The notes under the pieces were generated by a model that saw nothing but the letters and a program-made list of their open reading frames with translations, had not been told where the DNA came from and searched no databases. Of a DNA stretch of 64,000 nucleotides, positions 46,886 through 61,200 are shown in pieces. Source of the stretch: Balanoglossus misakiensis (lineage: Eukaryota; Hemichordata); NCBI GenBank assembly GCA_040954595.2, contig CM082591.2, positions 4,960,001 to 5,024,000 of the forward strand. The letters run 5' to 3'. Within the stretch, counting starts at the first letter, position 1, and the number at the start of each line of letters is the position of its first letter. The position numbers and the translations under genes were made by a program.

Positions 46886-49173
46886 TTTCAATATGGCCGA
46901 TTTTTGCCATGTTTGAGGCGTGGAAGTTCAAAGGCTAAACACAGATAAGAGAAATTTTCATAGTCTTTGGAATCGATGGAATTAAGATTGCATGTCGATA
47001 ATAGGGTAGGACAATGGTTTCTAGATAAGCAGTGACGGGTTTGACAAGCTGATCCAGTAACGATGTTGCATAAAACTTATTGTGTAATTTAAATGGGGTA
47101 AGTATGTTTTGGAAAACAAGTCGTGCATTCTGCAATGACAAGTAGCTACGTTGTAATACACCCATTAGAGAAGCGGGTGTATCCACCTACTAGAATTGAC
47201 GTCAAGCTATTTTACAAGCTTTCTCAGACTGGCGAAAAGCGTGAACGTAGGATGACGTCATAGTGTATTCTATTGACGTCATGGTTGTATGAAAGCTTGA
47301 CCACAAGTGACTGTGGACAGGCGGGAAGAATACTGCCAATGTGTGACTCATCTATCATGGGCAATTAGGCAACGTACATGTAGAGTATCAGTTATTGTGA
47401 TATTCTCGTTGTATGGTTTGGAACACCAATATACCATCTAGCACTCAATGTGCCTGAAATCAATTGAAGTGGATAGATGAACAAAAAATGATTCTCCTTC
47501 ACACCTTTCAATTATTTTGTAACATTCAATCCCGGGATGAAGCATTTTTGAAACCAAAAAAAAAAAAACAGGATCTTCGCCATCTTGTTTTTTTAATGAA
47601 AACCAATTTAAATTTTCTGCATAGACTTACACAGAGACTGGCGGCCATTTTAATTTGAAAATCAACAAATTTGGCTCTCTCGTTCAACATTTTTCTCTGT
47701 GACCCCCGATTTTTATTATCGATTTAAAGAGAGACTCTCCTGGAGTTGTCTCGAGCAAAATATAATATGAAAGACTTTGATTTTTGAGGCGCATTCTACC
47801 TTAAAGTGCGCGCGTTCAGTTGGTAGTTGGTTTGTGTGACGTTTCTGGAACGAAACATCACGATGGACTGAACTGTGGGCGTATGCAAATCTACTGCCAT
47901 AGCTACCGGATCCCAGAGGATCTTGATTCACGAAAAACCCGCGGTTGAGAGGTTTCGTACTCCGAAAAATATTTTTTTTCCTGAAAACTCTAAAGTGACA
48001 TTGGACTTATATGACTTCCTTGATTTCCACCCCCAACACTGGCCACCAACAGAGCTAAGGATGGCTAGCTTTTTATATGTTATTATTTTTTAAGACCTCA
48101 CCTGAATTCCTAAATCCATTCATTTTGCGGTTGGATGTACAATTGGTAAAGTGAAAGTATGATTTCAAACATAAAATAGTTCAGTCACATACTTGGCAGG
48201 GAACCACACTCTCTGAAAGAAAGAGTCCGAAGCCTACCAGGAAATTTAACCTCGAACTGCAAAGAGATTTGAATACAACTGATGAGGACTATCACTATAC
48301 TACAAGGCAATGGGAGAGCCAGTTGGCAGATGGGAAGGTTATCCAAGTGGACGTTGGACAAGAGAACGACCCAGGGAGACAGCATGAGGTGACCACATCT
48401 GGGATGGAACTTGTCATTGAACTACGGAGACACTTTTACTATTCGACAGACGAGAACTGCCTGTAGTGGGCGATGTCACACGGCGACAGATATCATTGTG
48501 ATTCAAGAGGGCGGCCTCAGGAGAAATAAAAGTATGGCGACCATATTACGGAGGCTTAAATCGGAGTGAGAGGAATTACTCGACTGTTAATTACGCGTTG
48601 TTTTGATCAAAACTGAATAAAGTGATGCAAATGACATCGCCTTGGCTTCCCGTGAATACTGTCCACTGTGGAGATGCTCATGGGTGGCATCACACATACT
48701 GTCGCCATCCTCGGGGGGAGGGGGAACTCACAATTATTTGTTAAGCACTTCTACTACAGTGTATACCATTCTCTACAAACTACGCCTGGTCTAGTGTTTT
48801 TAAGCAACTGTTTACCTATTACTCATGCACGTGGTGTGGCACGTTCAGAATGTTTACCATGCATTCACACTTAACTTCTCGGGAGAGGTTTCAAGGCGAC
48901 TAAAGTCTCACCGTCACCTCGTCGTCTCTCTACAACGGATCTTCAATGACAATTTGCACAACATGTCTAGTACACTTTTCAAAATGTCGATGACAATGAA
49001 ACTTAATCATATCAAACAAACACGAGATTATTACCTAAACCCACTTAAACGGTCTACTCAATAAAGTCAGATGTATGAGTACAACACATCTATACAAACA
49101 CAATCTGCTTCATTGGCTAAGGTCATTAATCTGCTTAATTATATCGAAACGTATGCTTCTGTCAGTGTATATC
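46886..49173. other. Gene-free spacer
   Basis: No exon with support. Short open frames have no recognisable domain. The segment near 47690-47815 resembles one near 40836-40985 (shared AAAATAT, GACTTTGATTTTTGAGG-like blocks), possibly another dispersed repeat. Confidence 0.4.
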
Positions 49174-49279
49174 AGTGTATGTATGTATGTATGTATGTAT
49201 GTATGTATGTATGTATGTATGTATGTATGTATGTATGTATGTATGTATGTATGTATGTATGTATGTATGTATGTATGTA

Positions 49280-49344
<65 letters not shown>

Positions 49345-49383
49345 ACGTATGTATGTATGTATGTATGTATGTATGTATGTACA
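49174..49383 (+). repeat. Compound (GTAT)n(TG)n microsatellite
   Basis: About 210 bp of GTAT units interrupted by two GTGTGT blocks. Four overlapping open frames of Tyr-Val-Cys-Met or Thr-Tyr-Ile-His repeats are artefacts of the DNA repeat. Confidence 0.97.
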
Positions 49384-51049
49384 TGTGCGTACATGCCATG
49401 CGTGGGTTGGTTGGTTGGTTAGTTGAATGGATGGGTGGATGGTTGTACTATCTTCCCTTTCTATCTTTTTTTACAGGAAATCTCTCAGGATTTTAAATAT
49501 ATATATCGTCACCAAAATGTTTTATTGAAAACTTTCTTCGATTGCCATAAATAATCAATTTGTGCATCTCCCTATAGCATAAAATTCTCTTATCGATGCC
49601 AACACCGTTCAATTCTACTCTCAATGTTCAACGACGACTTTTCACCCATAAAGAAAACCGATCACTCGAACGCGATCACGCCGACAAGCACGTGCAATTC
49701 TTGAAGAATTCGTTTTTTTTGCCTTTCCAATCTATGTTGAATACATATTAATACGTGGCAGAGCTTTAACAATCGTCCGAGTACTCCAAGTATTCGCTTG
49801 TCAGTTTGAAATAAAGGGACGTGCGCAAAGAGACACTGATTGGTTGATTTTGAATGTGGGCGGGATTTAGTGGATGAATGGACACTTTCTAATGCCTTAA
49901 TGAATGCACTGTAGGTGGAGGCCATTGTCTTGGATATGTATAAAACTATCTGGTGTAAGAGAGATTGCCAGTATTATTTCTTCCCGTTCTCACACCGCTG
50001 TTGCGCCGCCGAGGTCTTTCAAGATACCGTGTCCGCAAAAACCGCCGCACACCTCAAGATCGAAGACTAAAAGAAAAGCTTGCTAGCGTAGTAATTCACG
50101 CATCAAAAAGAACGGTAAGGCACATTTATGACTTCTATTCTAGATGGCCCTCTATTTCTCCATCTGTCTTTCTTGAAAGTAGCAGGTTATCCTACAACTG
50201 TCTCATACAGACACTTTCCTGTTTGTCAAAGCTATGCCGTAAATTATATTTCCTGTCCCTGCAGTCGCCACAAACGTTTACAAGCGGTGGCGAAATATGC
50301 CACATAAAAAAAAAGAAAGCCCGCCGATGCAGCAATAAGCGTCTCCAGGTCCAGGAAACGGGTTTTCGCACGCCACATGAGCCCCCTCTTTGGATGCAAC
50401 CATTCCCTCCCTTGTTCGCCGCCTCGACTCTTTCCGATGATTTCCTCTAGCGGGGAGATGAGGGGGGGGGGGGGGGGCTCTTACAATCACGGCGATTCAC
50501 AAACGAGTGAATAGCAGTTGAGTCCCAAGCGCATCATCTTGTATTTGACTTGATTATTTGGGAAGCCGGTTCATTACTCGGCTATTGACGAGAGCATATT
50601 TACCCAACAATGGGCGGCAGATGTTGGCTTGTTGACTGCAGCCGCTCGTTTTGTGGAGTGCGCATTGTTGGCGCGCTTACACCACACGGACAAGACGTGC
50701 GTTATCTCGATAACATCTGAGGGACGGCATCACAAGTGGCTACATAAGAGCGTGCGGGAGTGGTTGCCGTCGTTGTTTCCTTTAGTGAAAACTGCAGTTA
50801 CCCAGCTGTTGCGCCGGACGATACAGCGCGCAGCCAACTTTAAAGGTTTTTTTTTTCAATTTTTGAGTACTCTCCACTGCTGCCTTACTTCACGACTCTT
50901 TTCGCTTCCGATTAATCCGCTAATTGACGGATGGCACTCACTTCGCAATTGTGATGCGACTCCGCAAGATTCTCGGCAATTTCCAACACCCTACCTCATT
51001 GTTTGCACGCACAGCCAAAAAGTCAATTTGAAGTTATTAGGCTATACCA
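49384..51049. other. Spacer with a possible unresolved promoter and first exon
   Basis: An ATTGG box (about 49840), GGGCGG (about 49860), TATAAAA (about 49939) and a donor-like ACGGTAAGGC at about 50113 form a plausible promoter plus 5' exon on the plus strand. No coding exon following it could be identified. Open frames across 49965-50450 and 50629-51096 lack an ATG-led or domain-supported product. Confidence 0.3.
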
Positions 51050-51250
51050 CTCACGAAATTATTAACCCTAAGACTCACAAAACCGTTAACATTTAACTTT
51101 GAAAACAATAGTGTACAACTACACATTAAAAACTAAGAAACGGTCCTCCCGCTCACGAATTTATTAACCCTAAGACTTAAAACCGTTAAAACATAAGCTT
51201 GAAAACGATAGTGTACAACTACACGTTAGAAACTAAGAAACGGTCCTCAT
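51050..51250 (+). repeat. 102-bp tandem duplication
   Basis: CTCACGAA(A/T)TTATTAACCC begins at 51050 and 51152. Both copies continue with AAAACCGTTAA, AGTGTACAACTACAC and AACTAAGAAACGGTCCTC. Confidence 0.9.
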
Positions 51251-52095
51251 AGAGTACCGTCATTACAGTGTCACATGTACGCATGTAAAACCTGTATTAG
51301 CTCGTAACAGTGTAACATCACATCACGATATGGGGTGATCATATTATATATAGTTGTATATCTCTGACGTGATTGATTTTAACCAGGCCAAACAATAAAC
51401 TCACTCCAGCATAGATCATGTCACTCATAAAGATTCTCAATAGATACGCTATCTATTCTCAAACCAAGTAAATTGCTTCCAAATGTGTTGTTGCAATGGC
51501 CTTTCTTCAGTAACATTAGGGCTTCGGCCCAGCATGCGTAATATTGATATATGACAGTACAAATAATGACATGAAAACACAAAATATACACTCCGTTTCA
51601 AAATTACATATCATTTAACTCTTCTTCTCAGCCTCATAGCACGAAGTACACATGCGGCTTAACGTTGACGAATGTTTGCATCGCCTGCGGTCATATAATC
51701 GAATGAAGTACATTCTGATGGCTTAAGATACTTTACAGATATGTTTCTCATTTTTTTGTCTATCAAAGGAGAACAAATCAAATCAAATCAAAATGAAATG
51801 GCACAGATACCACATATTTAACTAATCTTTCCTCTGCATCAATTACATTTTTTTGATCCGCCTCAATACGTAGATAATGCAAAGAACGACGTGACCGAAG
51901 CTTAGCAAGTGTGCGAATATGTATGCATTGATTTTAACTACGAAATAAAATCGATAAAAGTTACCAGGCATTATCATCGTCCCATTAAAGACAAAAAGCG
52001 GACAATTATAGAGTGTGGCCAAAAACAGACTAGTGGTGGAGAATCCAAGAGTACATAAAATCCAAACCTGACATTGTTACTTTGTTCAATTAGGC

Positions 52096-52277
52096 TTCAA
52101 AGGTATACGGTCGTCCATGGTAATTGAATCACCATTACCGCGGAAAATTCAAATTCACCAATGACAGATTTTCAGTGGGTGGTATCCTCGCAGAAAGGTG
52201 CGTCACCACAGACTTAGACACGTCCTTTTGACCATATACAGGCATATGGGAATTAAGGGATGATCGTACAGCTTTAA
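52096..52277. mobile_element. MITE-like element, copy 3 (inverted, diverged)
   Basis: The left end TTCAAAGGTATACGGTCGTCC and the right end GGATGATCGTACAGCTTTAA form an imperfect terminal inverted repeat. The reverse complement contains CCACCCACTGAAAATC and TTACCATGG, matching copy 1. Length is about 182 bp. The left end has TTCA where TTAA would be expected. Confidence 0.65.
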
Positions 52278-55200
52278 TTACTATAGTAGAATATTATTTC
52301 ACATAATGTTTCTACGTGTGGAGTTGGGGGGGGGGGTAGGGCTGAACATGATGTACTCTGGAGGAACTCTCAAGCGAGATTAGAGTTGTACTCAGAGCCC
52401 GTCTTAAATAGCTACAGAAATTCGCCGTCCGGCGCAAAGTGGTCCGAACGCGCTATCTTAAAATCAACAAATCTTGTTACTTTTATATATTAAGTCGATC
52501 GAATACATCCAATCTTTCTTATCCTGCTTTGGATGGAGACATCAACGGAAATAGTTATATGGAATTCGCGTTCGATGGGAACCGTAGACGATTCCTATAT
52601 CCAATTGCTATCATTTCCCGACCGACGTAATCTGCGGCGCCACAGCTGACATTGAAGTACTTTTAGCAACCTCTACAAACGTCGACATGTTAACCCAGTG
52701 TTCTATGTTTCATCTGTGAGCGCTACATATATATTCCTTAAATATGCCAGTACTGTATAACGTGATACTAAACATGTATGTACCCCTCAAGGTGTCAATA
52801 CAGACTTTAAGTATCGTAGGCGCAATTTATCAAATGGATGAACTTGATAACTATGTCAATAGAAACCAAAGGTCCTACCACAGCTAATGCGAGAGAAATG
52901 GATTGGAAATTATCCCGTTTATGTATTTGTTAACTAATACTTCCATATATAGAAAGTTGGTGTAATTACCAATAAATGGTTTTCTTAGTAATTGCGTTAA
53001 AAAGTAAAAATCACCACATTAAATGCGAATCAATTCAGCTAACTGGGAAACATTTCCCTTTACTGCTACTAAATAGCTTAGTTGAACGATTTCCGTGAGT
53101 TATAACCCTTAGCACGGCGCCAAACTTCCGACGTGTTTAACCATTCCAACCGAGTCTGTTTCGTTACTAGATACAAACCAATGATTCTTCTCAAGGGAAA
53201 AGTAATCTCGCTCTCTTTTACAAGTGTTATCTGTTTTCGATTTATCAGAACTTTCACGTGTTGTTAAACCAAAACGTGGTTTCATGAACGACATGGATTC
53301 CGTCGCTCATAAAACTAAAGGAAAACAGATTTCGAAAAACCACGTTACTATAAACTTCAAATAATCCTATCTTCCCTTTGATGAAGCTATAAACCTGAAG
53401 TGGGATTGTCTCCCAGGTTACTCTGCGCTAGTCCGCAAATCGATGTTACCACATTAGATCAAGACGTGACAGAATTTATGGGAATGTAATGAAAAATTCA
53501 CCAACGCTGGAATCAATACCTCACGGATCACTACTGAGCGACGGAAATCTTAAAGTGTAATCAAAATTCCTCCTTATCACTGAGTGGGCTTGTATACTGA
53601 GTATACGAGGACTGTTTATCTTATATTAACAAGTAATGTGAAACCGGTTAATATACGGCAAACACCCAAATGTACTGTATTATGACATGGTACTCATAAG
53701 ATTGCACCTCGCGCCATTTCATCCGAGCCATCTATCTCTGCCTGTGTGTATATTTATAAACTGGCGTTATCACAAGCGTCCGCGTCTTTCGACGCGCACC
53801 CTTCGGCAGCGGGGTGTCGCGTTCCCATGCATCTGTTCATAAGCACATGGCTTCTTTCCCGCCAAAACTTGTATAAGCACGAGCAGTGTGTAAATCAAGC
53901 GGTTAACTTTGTCAATAGGAGGAACTAGTGGCAATCCTTTTGTTGAATTGCGTTAAGCGTGCGGTTGACTGTTTTATAGGCAGCCTGATAAATGCGGTTA
54001 CACGTGACCCGCGTGAGAAACACGAAGATCAAATGTGTAGTGGCCCGTGAATGTGTGCTCGTAATTTTACACATAGCTATTAGAATTACACGTCAATTTA
54101 CACCACTCAACACGAGCTGGCATTCTCACGTGTTGGTGTCGTCTGGAGCCATACGGCGTTCGCAACGCGAACTTACACTGCTATAACTATAACTTTGGCT
54201 GTACATGTTCCGTTCAGACTAAAATAAGGGTAACTCGTAATATATCTGAATAGTCATCCGGTGCGCTAACAAATACCGTTTTCATATTTCCGCGAATTGT
54301 ATTAGAAACCTGCGTGCAAATACAGGAGCTACCAAGTCGATAACAAAATCTTTCAGCTTCAACTACAATCCAGTAAGAAAATCGAAAGTCGCCAATGCAT
54401 CAAATTTTCCTTATTCACTGAAGCCATTCACCGCCAGTTCCCTCTATGGATGTTCAACTGTACAGTGGGTTTGGACAAAACCATGGTGGTGAAAGGGATA
54501 AAGAAAACGCTAAATTCTCATCTGCATGTGCTTGTAGACTATTGTGTTTGGCACACAGATTACAAATAGTGAAACATCATAATTTGGCGAACAAAAATCA
54601 CATGGAGAGATTATCTCCACCGTCATGTGCACCGCACTGGCAGCTGGTCTTCTGTTAACGGCGATGTTTCTTATCGTCGCTGTCATTGCATGCAGATGGG
54701 GCATTCACGGTGTCTTTGGCTTGAAATCCACTGGTGCCAATAAAAGTGGGGGGGGGGGGGGTGCTTTATAAATGTTTACACGCTTCTTTCATATTTTTAT
54801 AGTGATATATACAATATGGAACCAAGGAACATCTCTTAATGATGTGGGTTACTAGTCTAAAGAGCTACATTTCAAATTATAATTATTTTACCTATCTGGA
54901 GCCGTTTATTTAATAAGTGTGAAATTCAAAGATTAACGTTTCATGGCTGCATACATGTATGTCACAGAAGCCCGAACTGTAAGTTGCGTATTTTAATCTT
55001 AGCACGTTTGAAATCAATCAACCGTATTTTATGAAATTACTCAAACTCGTTTACAAAATTAGCGGCTGTACAAAATAGAATTATTGTTAAGCTTACGGAA
55101 ATCACTCCCTGTAGAACGCACCAATTAAGTCGGCCCAAAGCAAAGAAGCAGCGTAGCCACATTTTACAATTTTAAATTTCATTTTGCTTGAATACTAGGA

Positions 55201-58200
55201 ACGCGTTTGAGCCCCAAATCCCCTCACACACACAACGTTTTGCTATTTATACAATGCCCCCAAGAAAAGGAAAACGGAAATTCCCAAACGCCTTTCTCAA
55301 GAGACAGAGAAGAACGCTCGCTCGTTTGAACGAGACCCTACTTGCATGTCAATTAACTTGACATCCTGTTTATTCTGACAGCTAAGGGAAGAACCATTTG
55401 ATTTCTGCGGGGGGGGGGGGGGTGGAGGATATTTAAAACAATGTTGGCAGATAGTTCTTCGGAGAACATACCTCTGCAATTCCTTGAGAAACAAAGTAGG
55501 ACTGGCAATAGAAAATGCTGTAACAGCGGCAGAAAAAAATCTGACATACTCAAATTCTCCACCTCAAGTAATTAAATTGTTCTCCCCTTAAAACAGAAAG
55601 ATTACTCACAATCGATTTGTCAAAGTTGCTCGATTAAAAAAAAAGGAGAAAACGTGTCCGCGGTTTTCTCATTCTAAAATTACACCGCTTAGTAGTGTAG
55701 CTTATCTGGAGTTTTGTCACTAGAGAGAGACTATCAGAAAAACTGATCCCAGCGTTAATCTGTGGATTTTTCTCTTCTCCCAACAAATGCCGGATTAAGA
55801 TAAACACCGAGTATCTTTGAGCTGATAGCCGAGCAAAATCAATGCCAAGGCGAGCAACGAATTAACAAGCAACCGAGACCCTGCCACACATATAAAAATG
55901 GCTGCCAGTTTGGCGACAAGTGGGCTGGTTGTCTTTCTCGTGGGCGCATCCATGGTGTTTAATATTCAACACAAAGGCGCTTCCGTGATCCTGTCTTGAT
56001 CTTGCAGAAACAAACTAGAAGCAATGTTAGCGTGAACTTGTTTGATAAAGTAACCTCAATTTTACCAGTAGCTTCTCAAGGCTGTAGGCAACTTGACAAA
56101 AAACTCTTGCGAATTCAACTGGGTCTATTCGTCATGTATTTCAATGTATTCCTTTGTAATCAGACACGATAATAATGGATGCATAGCTTTAAAACTGACC
56201 AAATTGTATATATACTTAAATTACAAACAAATGCCAACGTTTATGACTGAATAAATTGGTTTGTCGATTTTTGAGGGAAGCAGAATGCAAACTACTAATT
56301 CCCTTTCTCGTTTCCAAAAGACGCCTCTAAAACTCTGCAAAGAGAGCGTGTTTACGGGGATCAATAGACTGGTTTCGAAGGAATGTCAATGTATACTTTA
56401 AATCCTACCCCGAAGAGATATCATGTCACCGATTTTTTCAGTAGCAACAAAGCATTTTCGACGACAACCGCCATCAAGATAGTTGGAGAAATTCAGTATA
56501 GAAAATTCACCACCTTGTCTGATGAAAGATGCAAGAAATATGATCTGTAGGTTATCGCGTATGGCAATGAGATACGACACTAAATTATCTGGCTGGGATT
56601 TTGTTCCGAAAATATAGCGAGCCGTTAGGAAGAAACATTATCAAAGAAGCTTCGCGATGCCACGGATATAATATATAAATGGTGCGTGCCTATGGGCCTA
56701 TCCAAGTAATAGGTAAGATTGGTAATACATTATAGTCGAAGCCACGGCGGATGTCGCGAAGACCGGCCTGCGGCATATTCTGCGCTGAACAGAACTCGCA
56801 GATTGGGGATGTACGGTCTTGTCGACAGGTCCAATTGTCGAGACGTGGAAGAATAGAACCATCGGTGAATGAAGCAACAATAGCCTGTGTATCAAGCTAC
56901 CACTAATGAACATAGAATCAATAATAATCTAAAAACCCCACGGCTATAGGGACGTTGAAACACTTTGTGTGTGCTTTCGTTTAATTTCATCAAGCCCGTC
57001 GAAACGTATCGCACGAATTATCACAATTGCAAAGCATTCGGTTTTTTTTTCGTTTATCGAAACGTAGCTTTGATATTCTTTTCCGCTTCTTAAGAGGCCA
57101 CATTCCTCGATCCCCACTCATCCGCAAATGACAGGTTTAAAAAATCTTAACCAAGGATTGGAAAAACAGTCATCTATCAACAAAGACCGACGGTAGCGAT
57201 AATCGGATAAATCGTAATAGCTTTTTGATTTGCTGATAATTTCCGCTTGTTCTGCTTTTGCAAGGCAGTAAATGTCTGCTCCTTTGATTATCGAGGTTTC
57301 AACCTCATCGAAAGTGTACAGTAGAGCTATATCTTCCTGGTTGATGGAGACAAACACCAGCATATTGTTATTTTCCAGATTTTTAAGGGGTCTAATATAG
57401 TGGACAATGTCGAGTAAACACTCCTCATGATAGTTTTTCTATGTTGAAATTACCTGAACATGCACCTCTATCAACAAATCCAGTACGATGACTTATTTTT
57501 TTCTTTATACCGTTTAATATAGTCTACTTTTGACACCCTTTGTGTAAAATTCAAGAACATGAAAATATTGATTTTTCATGAAAAATTCAACATATAAGAC
57601 TATGGAATATGGTTACCATGCACTGCATCTGGGTAAAGTCCCCTATCTTAATAGAACTTGTAGTGCAAACCCTAGTATCGAATTTCTGTTTTCGTTCCTT
57701 CTATATTTGCTGCATTTTCTCTTTGAGCTCAATCTGTCCTGATCATTACACTTACACAGTTTTCTATTTCCTGTCTCCTATACTCCTATCGCTCACCCTC
57801 CTCGCTCAAGTGGATGCTTGCTTACGCTCTCAGCACTGTACGACCGTTTACAAATATATATGCTACAATATTTAATATTCGCAGTGGGACATCTTCGCGT
57901 AGCCCGAGTCCATTCTATATATATAATTTGAGAAATATATCAAAAATGGATTGGTTGGTTCAATAATAATGTCTGCCAAGGGCGGTGCGTACATTTCCAA
58001 ATTATGACCGGAGTTCCAACATATTGTTATCGTTAAAACTGCAGGTGGTCGTGAGATATTTTTTTCATGTCATGTTTATCAAGTCTCGGTGATTTTTCTC
58101 TCTCCGAAATGTAATAATCGTGATGTCGTATTTATGGTGTATCATCCTGCATTAGTTCTGTATTGTACGTTGGAAATCTAATATATTTTGTTCGGAGGAA

Positions 58201-61200
58201 CGGAAATTGCCTTTACGTGCAGAGAGGGGTTTTGGCGGTCTTGCTCTTACAGATTTAAATAACGAAGTAATGACTAATTGCCATTGATGACACAGTTGAT
58301 TAGTATGACAGAATATCCTGAGATAACTTTGTTAGATTTTATGAAAACGGACAGTCAGTTACCTGGGCCACCTATACATGTACCTACATATGTATGTCTG
58401 TCTACCTAGTTAACAACCAATATGTACAACTGCTTGTGTGTCTTATATAAATATGTTTACCCCCCCCCCAACAACAGTAAAATGTGCATGTTAAAGAAAT
58501 AAATCGTATCAAATCAAATTTGCCAGTGATGTTGAAACTTGTAAAAAGAATTCTGTTTCAGGAATGACAAAGTTGACAAGGCAGTTAGGAATGGAATAGG
58601 ATGACATGAAATACGGGTAATAGATCACCACATTGAGTGTTAACGTAAAAGATCGTCGTTTTACCAAAATTGCAATTCAATAAGTCATGACCGAACTTGC
58701 TTGCACGAAGTGGAAAAAAGTTAGTTTTCATCGCCTGAGATTTGTTCCGGATTCACTCACAATGCAATGTTCAGAAATACATCAAATTCTAAATGCATCG
58801 CGGAAACGTTATCAACAATGGCTCGTGATCGCCTGCATTGGAGTCAATCAATGTCCTATTCACGTCACATCACACTGGTTTAGAAGTTAAAAAATAATAC
58901 AACAATGTCAAATTAGAGTCATATTAATGGCAGTGGATTGAATATGAAAAGAAAATCTCGACTTTACTCAGGCTGGATGGAACAATGGCGAATCAGATAA
59001 AAAACATGGACGTCAAATCACCGATTCACTGGTTGTCGTTCCCGGTAAATATTTACCCATTTCATTAGAGGCAAATATTCCGATCTCAGCGCGCTCTTTA
59101 ACAACGCTCGACTGGATTTATTCACGTGCAATATTCATACGCTTCATTTTGAATTCAAAATGTCGCTCTCAGATATGTTTACACTTCCGTGATTTTTGGC
59201 TTTACTAATTTTCTGGTCCTTCCTGGGGACCGTCCGCCCTCCCCCTGGAAAGGGAAGACCAATGCGAGAGGAGACCCCGTAGATCATGACACGGGAAAAC
59301 GTGATGTCACCACCCGGTGAAGTATCCGAACTGACAGGATGTAACCAAAGTCCTTCACCCAAGGGTTTCGCTGTTGTAATTTGCATTCCCGGAGTGAATG
59401 CGCGTCGTGATTCGATTAGCATATCGTTCATAGAACACCACCTTCACCTAATTGCGACAAAAGACTCTCCCCTCCATTAAACATCAAAAATTGCCTTATC
59501 GGGCCAAGTTTTCTTCAGCGTAAAATGAAGTATTGTAGAGACAATTCAGATCCAATTTTTCGCAGATGCAAAAAATGCTAAATTCACAGTGTCTGTTGAC
59601 TGTTACAAATTTTAAAAAGTTGCAATTTTAACGTGTTTCAATTTAGGCTAATCATTCCGAAGAAAACCCTTACTGGTTGCAAAACTATACACCCTTGGCA
59701 AGATTACGGCTTGGGTAGAAAAATGTTAACAGATTTCGATCCATAAACTACAGTTAAAGGACAACGGATATCCCGGAGCTGGGAAGTACTTGTAATACTA
59801 GAGGATTTTATCTCTTGTCTTCCATTAACCCCATCACAACAGCAAGCAAAGTAACCTTCCGCGTACATAGGGTAATTATATCTCGGGGTCGCCAGCTGCA
59901 AGTGGGTGGAGCTTTGGCTAAAATATTTACTATCCAACGGCCAGACTTACGATCATGCAACGCGAATTGTGATAATTATTTACGTGCGATGGAAAAACAC
60001 ATAAAAATAGAAAAAAAAGATGAAAACGAACTGTTTTTGCTGCCGGCAACAAGCATAATGCCGTTTTAATTACAGTCTGCTTTTAAAAATATTTTGTCCA
60101 ATGGTGAAAGATACGTCTGATTTTTTCGGCATTTCCTTTCAAAAACCTAAACTCTGATAAAATAAAGTAGTTAAATTCGGAATTTCCCATCGTTTTAATG
60201 ACGATGTGGATATTTATTCGAAAACTATTATGTAAATTGATTGACAGTTCTGGGCCAAATATTTAATTAACTCATATTTTTAAAGAGTTTGGCTCCTTAA
60301 CCTTTCTTTCATTTCCAGATTTCCAGATTTCAAAAATGTTGACATGTTAAAACCAATCAGAACTTCCATTGTTTGGAACACTTCTGAAAGCCTGTATTGT
60401 TCGCATGTTCTATCCTTTATAATGTTGGGAATATTAGAGACTAATTGATCCCACTATTCAATGGTAATATTGTCGCATTACCGTCGGCATCATCACCATC
60501 AATGTAATAGACCCTTTACTGTCAAATGTATGAAAATAAACTAAGGGATTATAATCAGACCTGCGAAGGCCAAGGCTCAACAATGTACTCTGGGTGCGCA
60601 TGCACAACGTCAAACTATCCCAGCTTTGTTGTTAGCGGCTACAGGCACATAGCCAAGTCTCCACGCGGCGGCCGCATTGATTTACTTCGCAGATTCACGT
60701 CACGCGGGCTTCACTGAATTATTCATATGACGCAACGCACTTTGTGTTTCAACATCTCTGCCATCATAGTTCTTTCAATCGCGACCGATGATCTGTAATT
60801 CAGTGAACACGGCGGCCGCGATCTATCGCAGGTTCTTGCGAATAGCCCCCGAGAATCAGCCTCCATCCGTGGAGATAACGCATACAAGATTTGACTCTTA
60901 ACATGCGCCGCAATCTCTCGTGTAAACGATTCCTGCTGAAAGCCGAATTCAACGCACAACACACAGCTGGCCGGAAAAGTTTCGATGCCCTTACAACAAA
61001 TTGACCGGACGGCAGCCTATCGAACTAACTGCAGCCTAGAATTTAGGTTAGAACGCGATGAATTAGGCGGCTGAACTACAGGCGAATGTGCCTTCTTCCT
61101 TGTTCAAAGTTAAACTAATTATTAGTGGTTAATTGCACTGGCTTTTCCTACATATGAATCTCTTTATCTTCCCTCTCTCTCTCTTTAGAAAAGAGCCTCA

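Noticed and set aside
49071-49496. Four long open frames of Tyr-Val-Cys-Met or Thr-Tyr-Ile-His repeats
   Set aside because: They are direct translations of a (GTAT)n/(TG)n microsatellite.
50297-50335. Short Lys-rich frame starting MPHKKK, considered as a histone-tail-like protein
   Set aside because: Counting the nine-A run exactly puts the frame into a stop after 13 codons. The attractive longer reading came from miscounting the A run.
50629-51096. 155-aa plus-strand open frame
   Set aside because: It has no ATG at its start, runs into a tandem duplication and shows no domain.
55898-55999. 33-aa hydrophobic frame after a TATAAAA (starts MAASLATSG)
   Set aside because: Signal-peptide-like, but it stops after 33 codons with no donor site that would join it to another exon. 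Too short to support.
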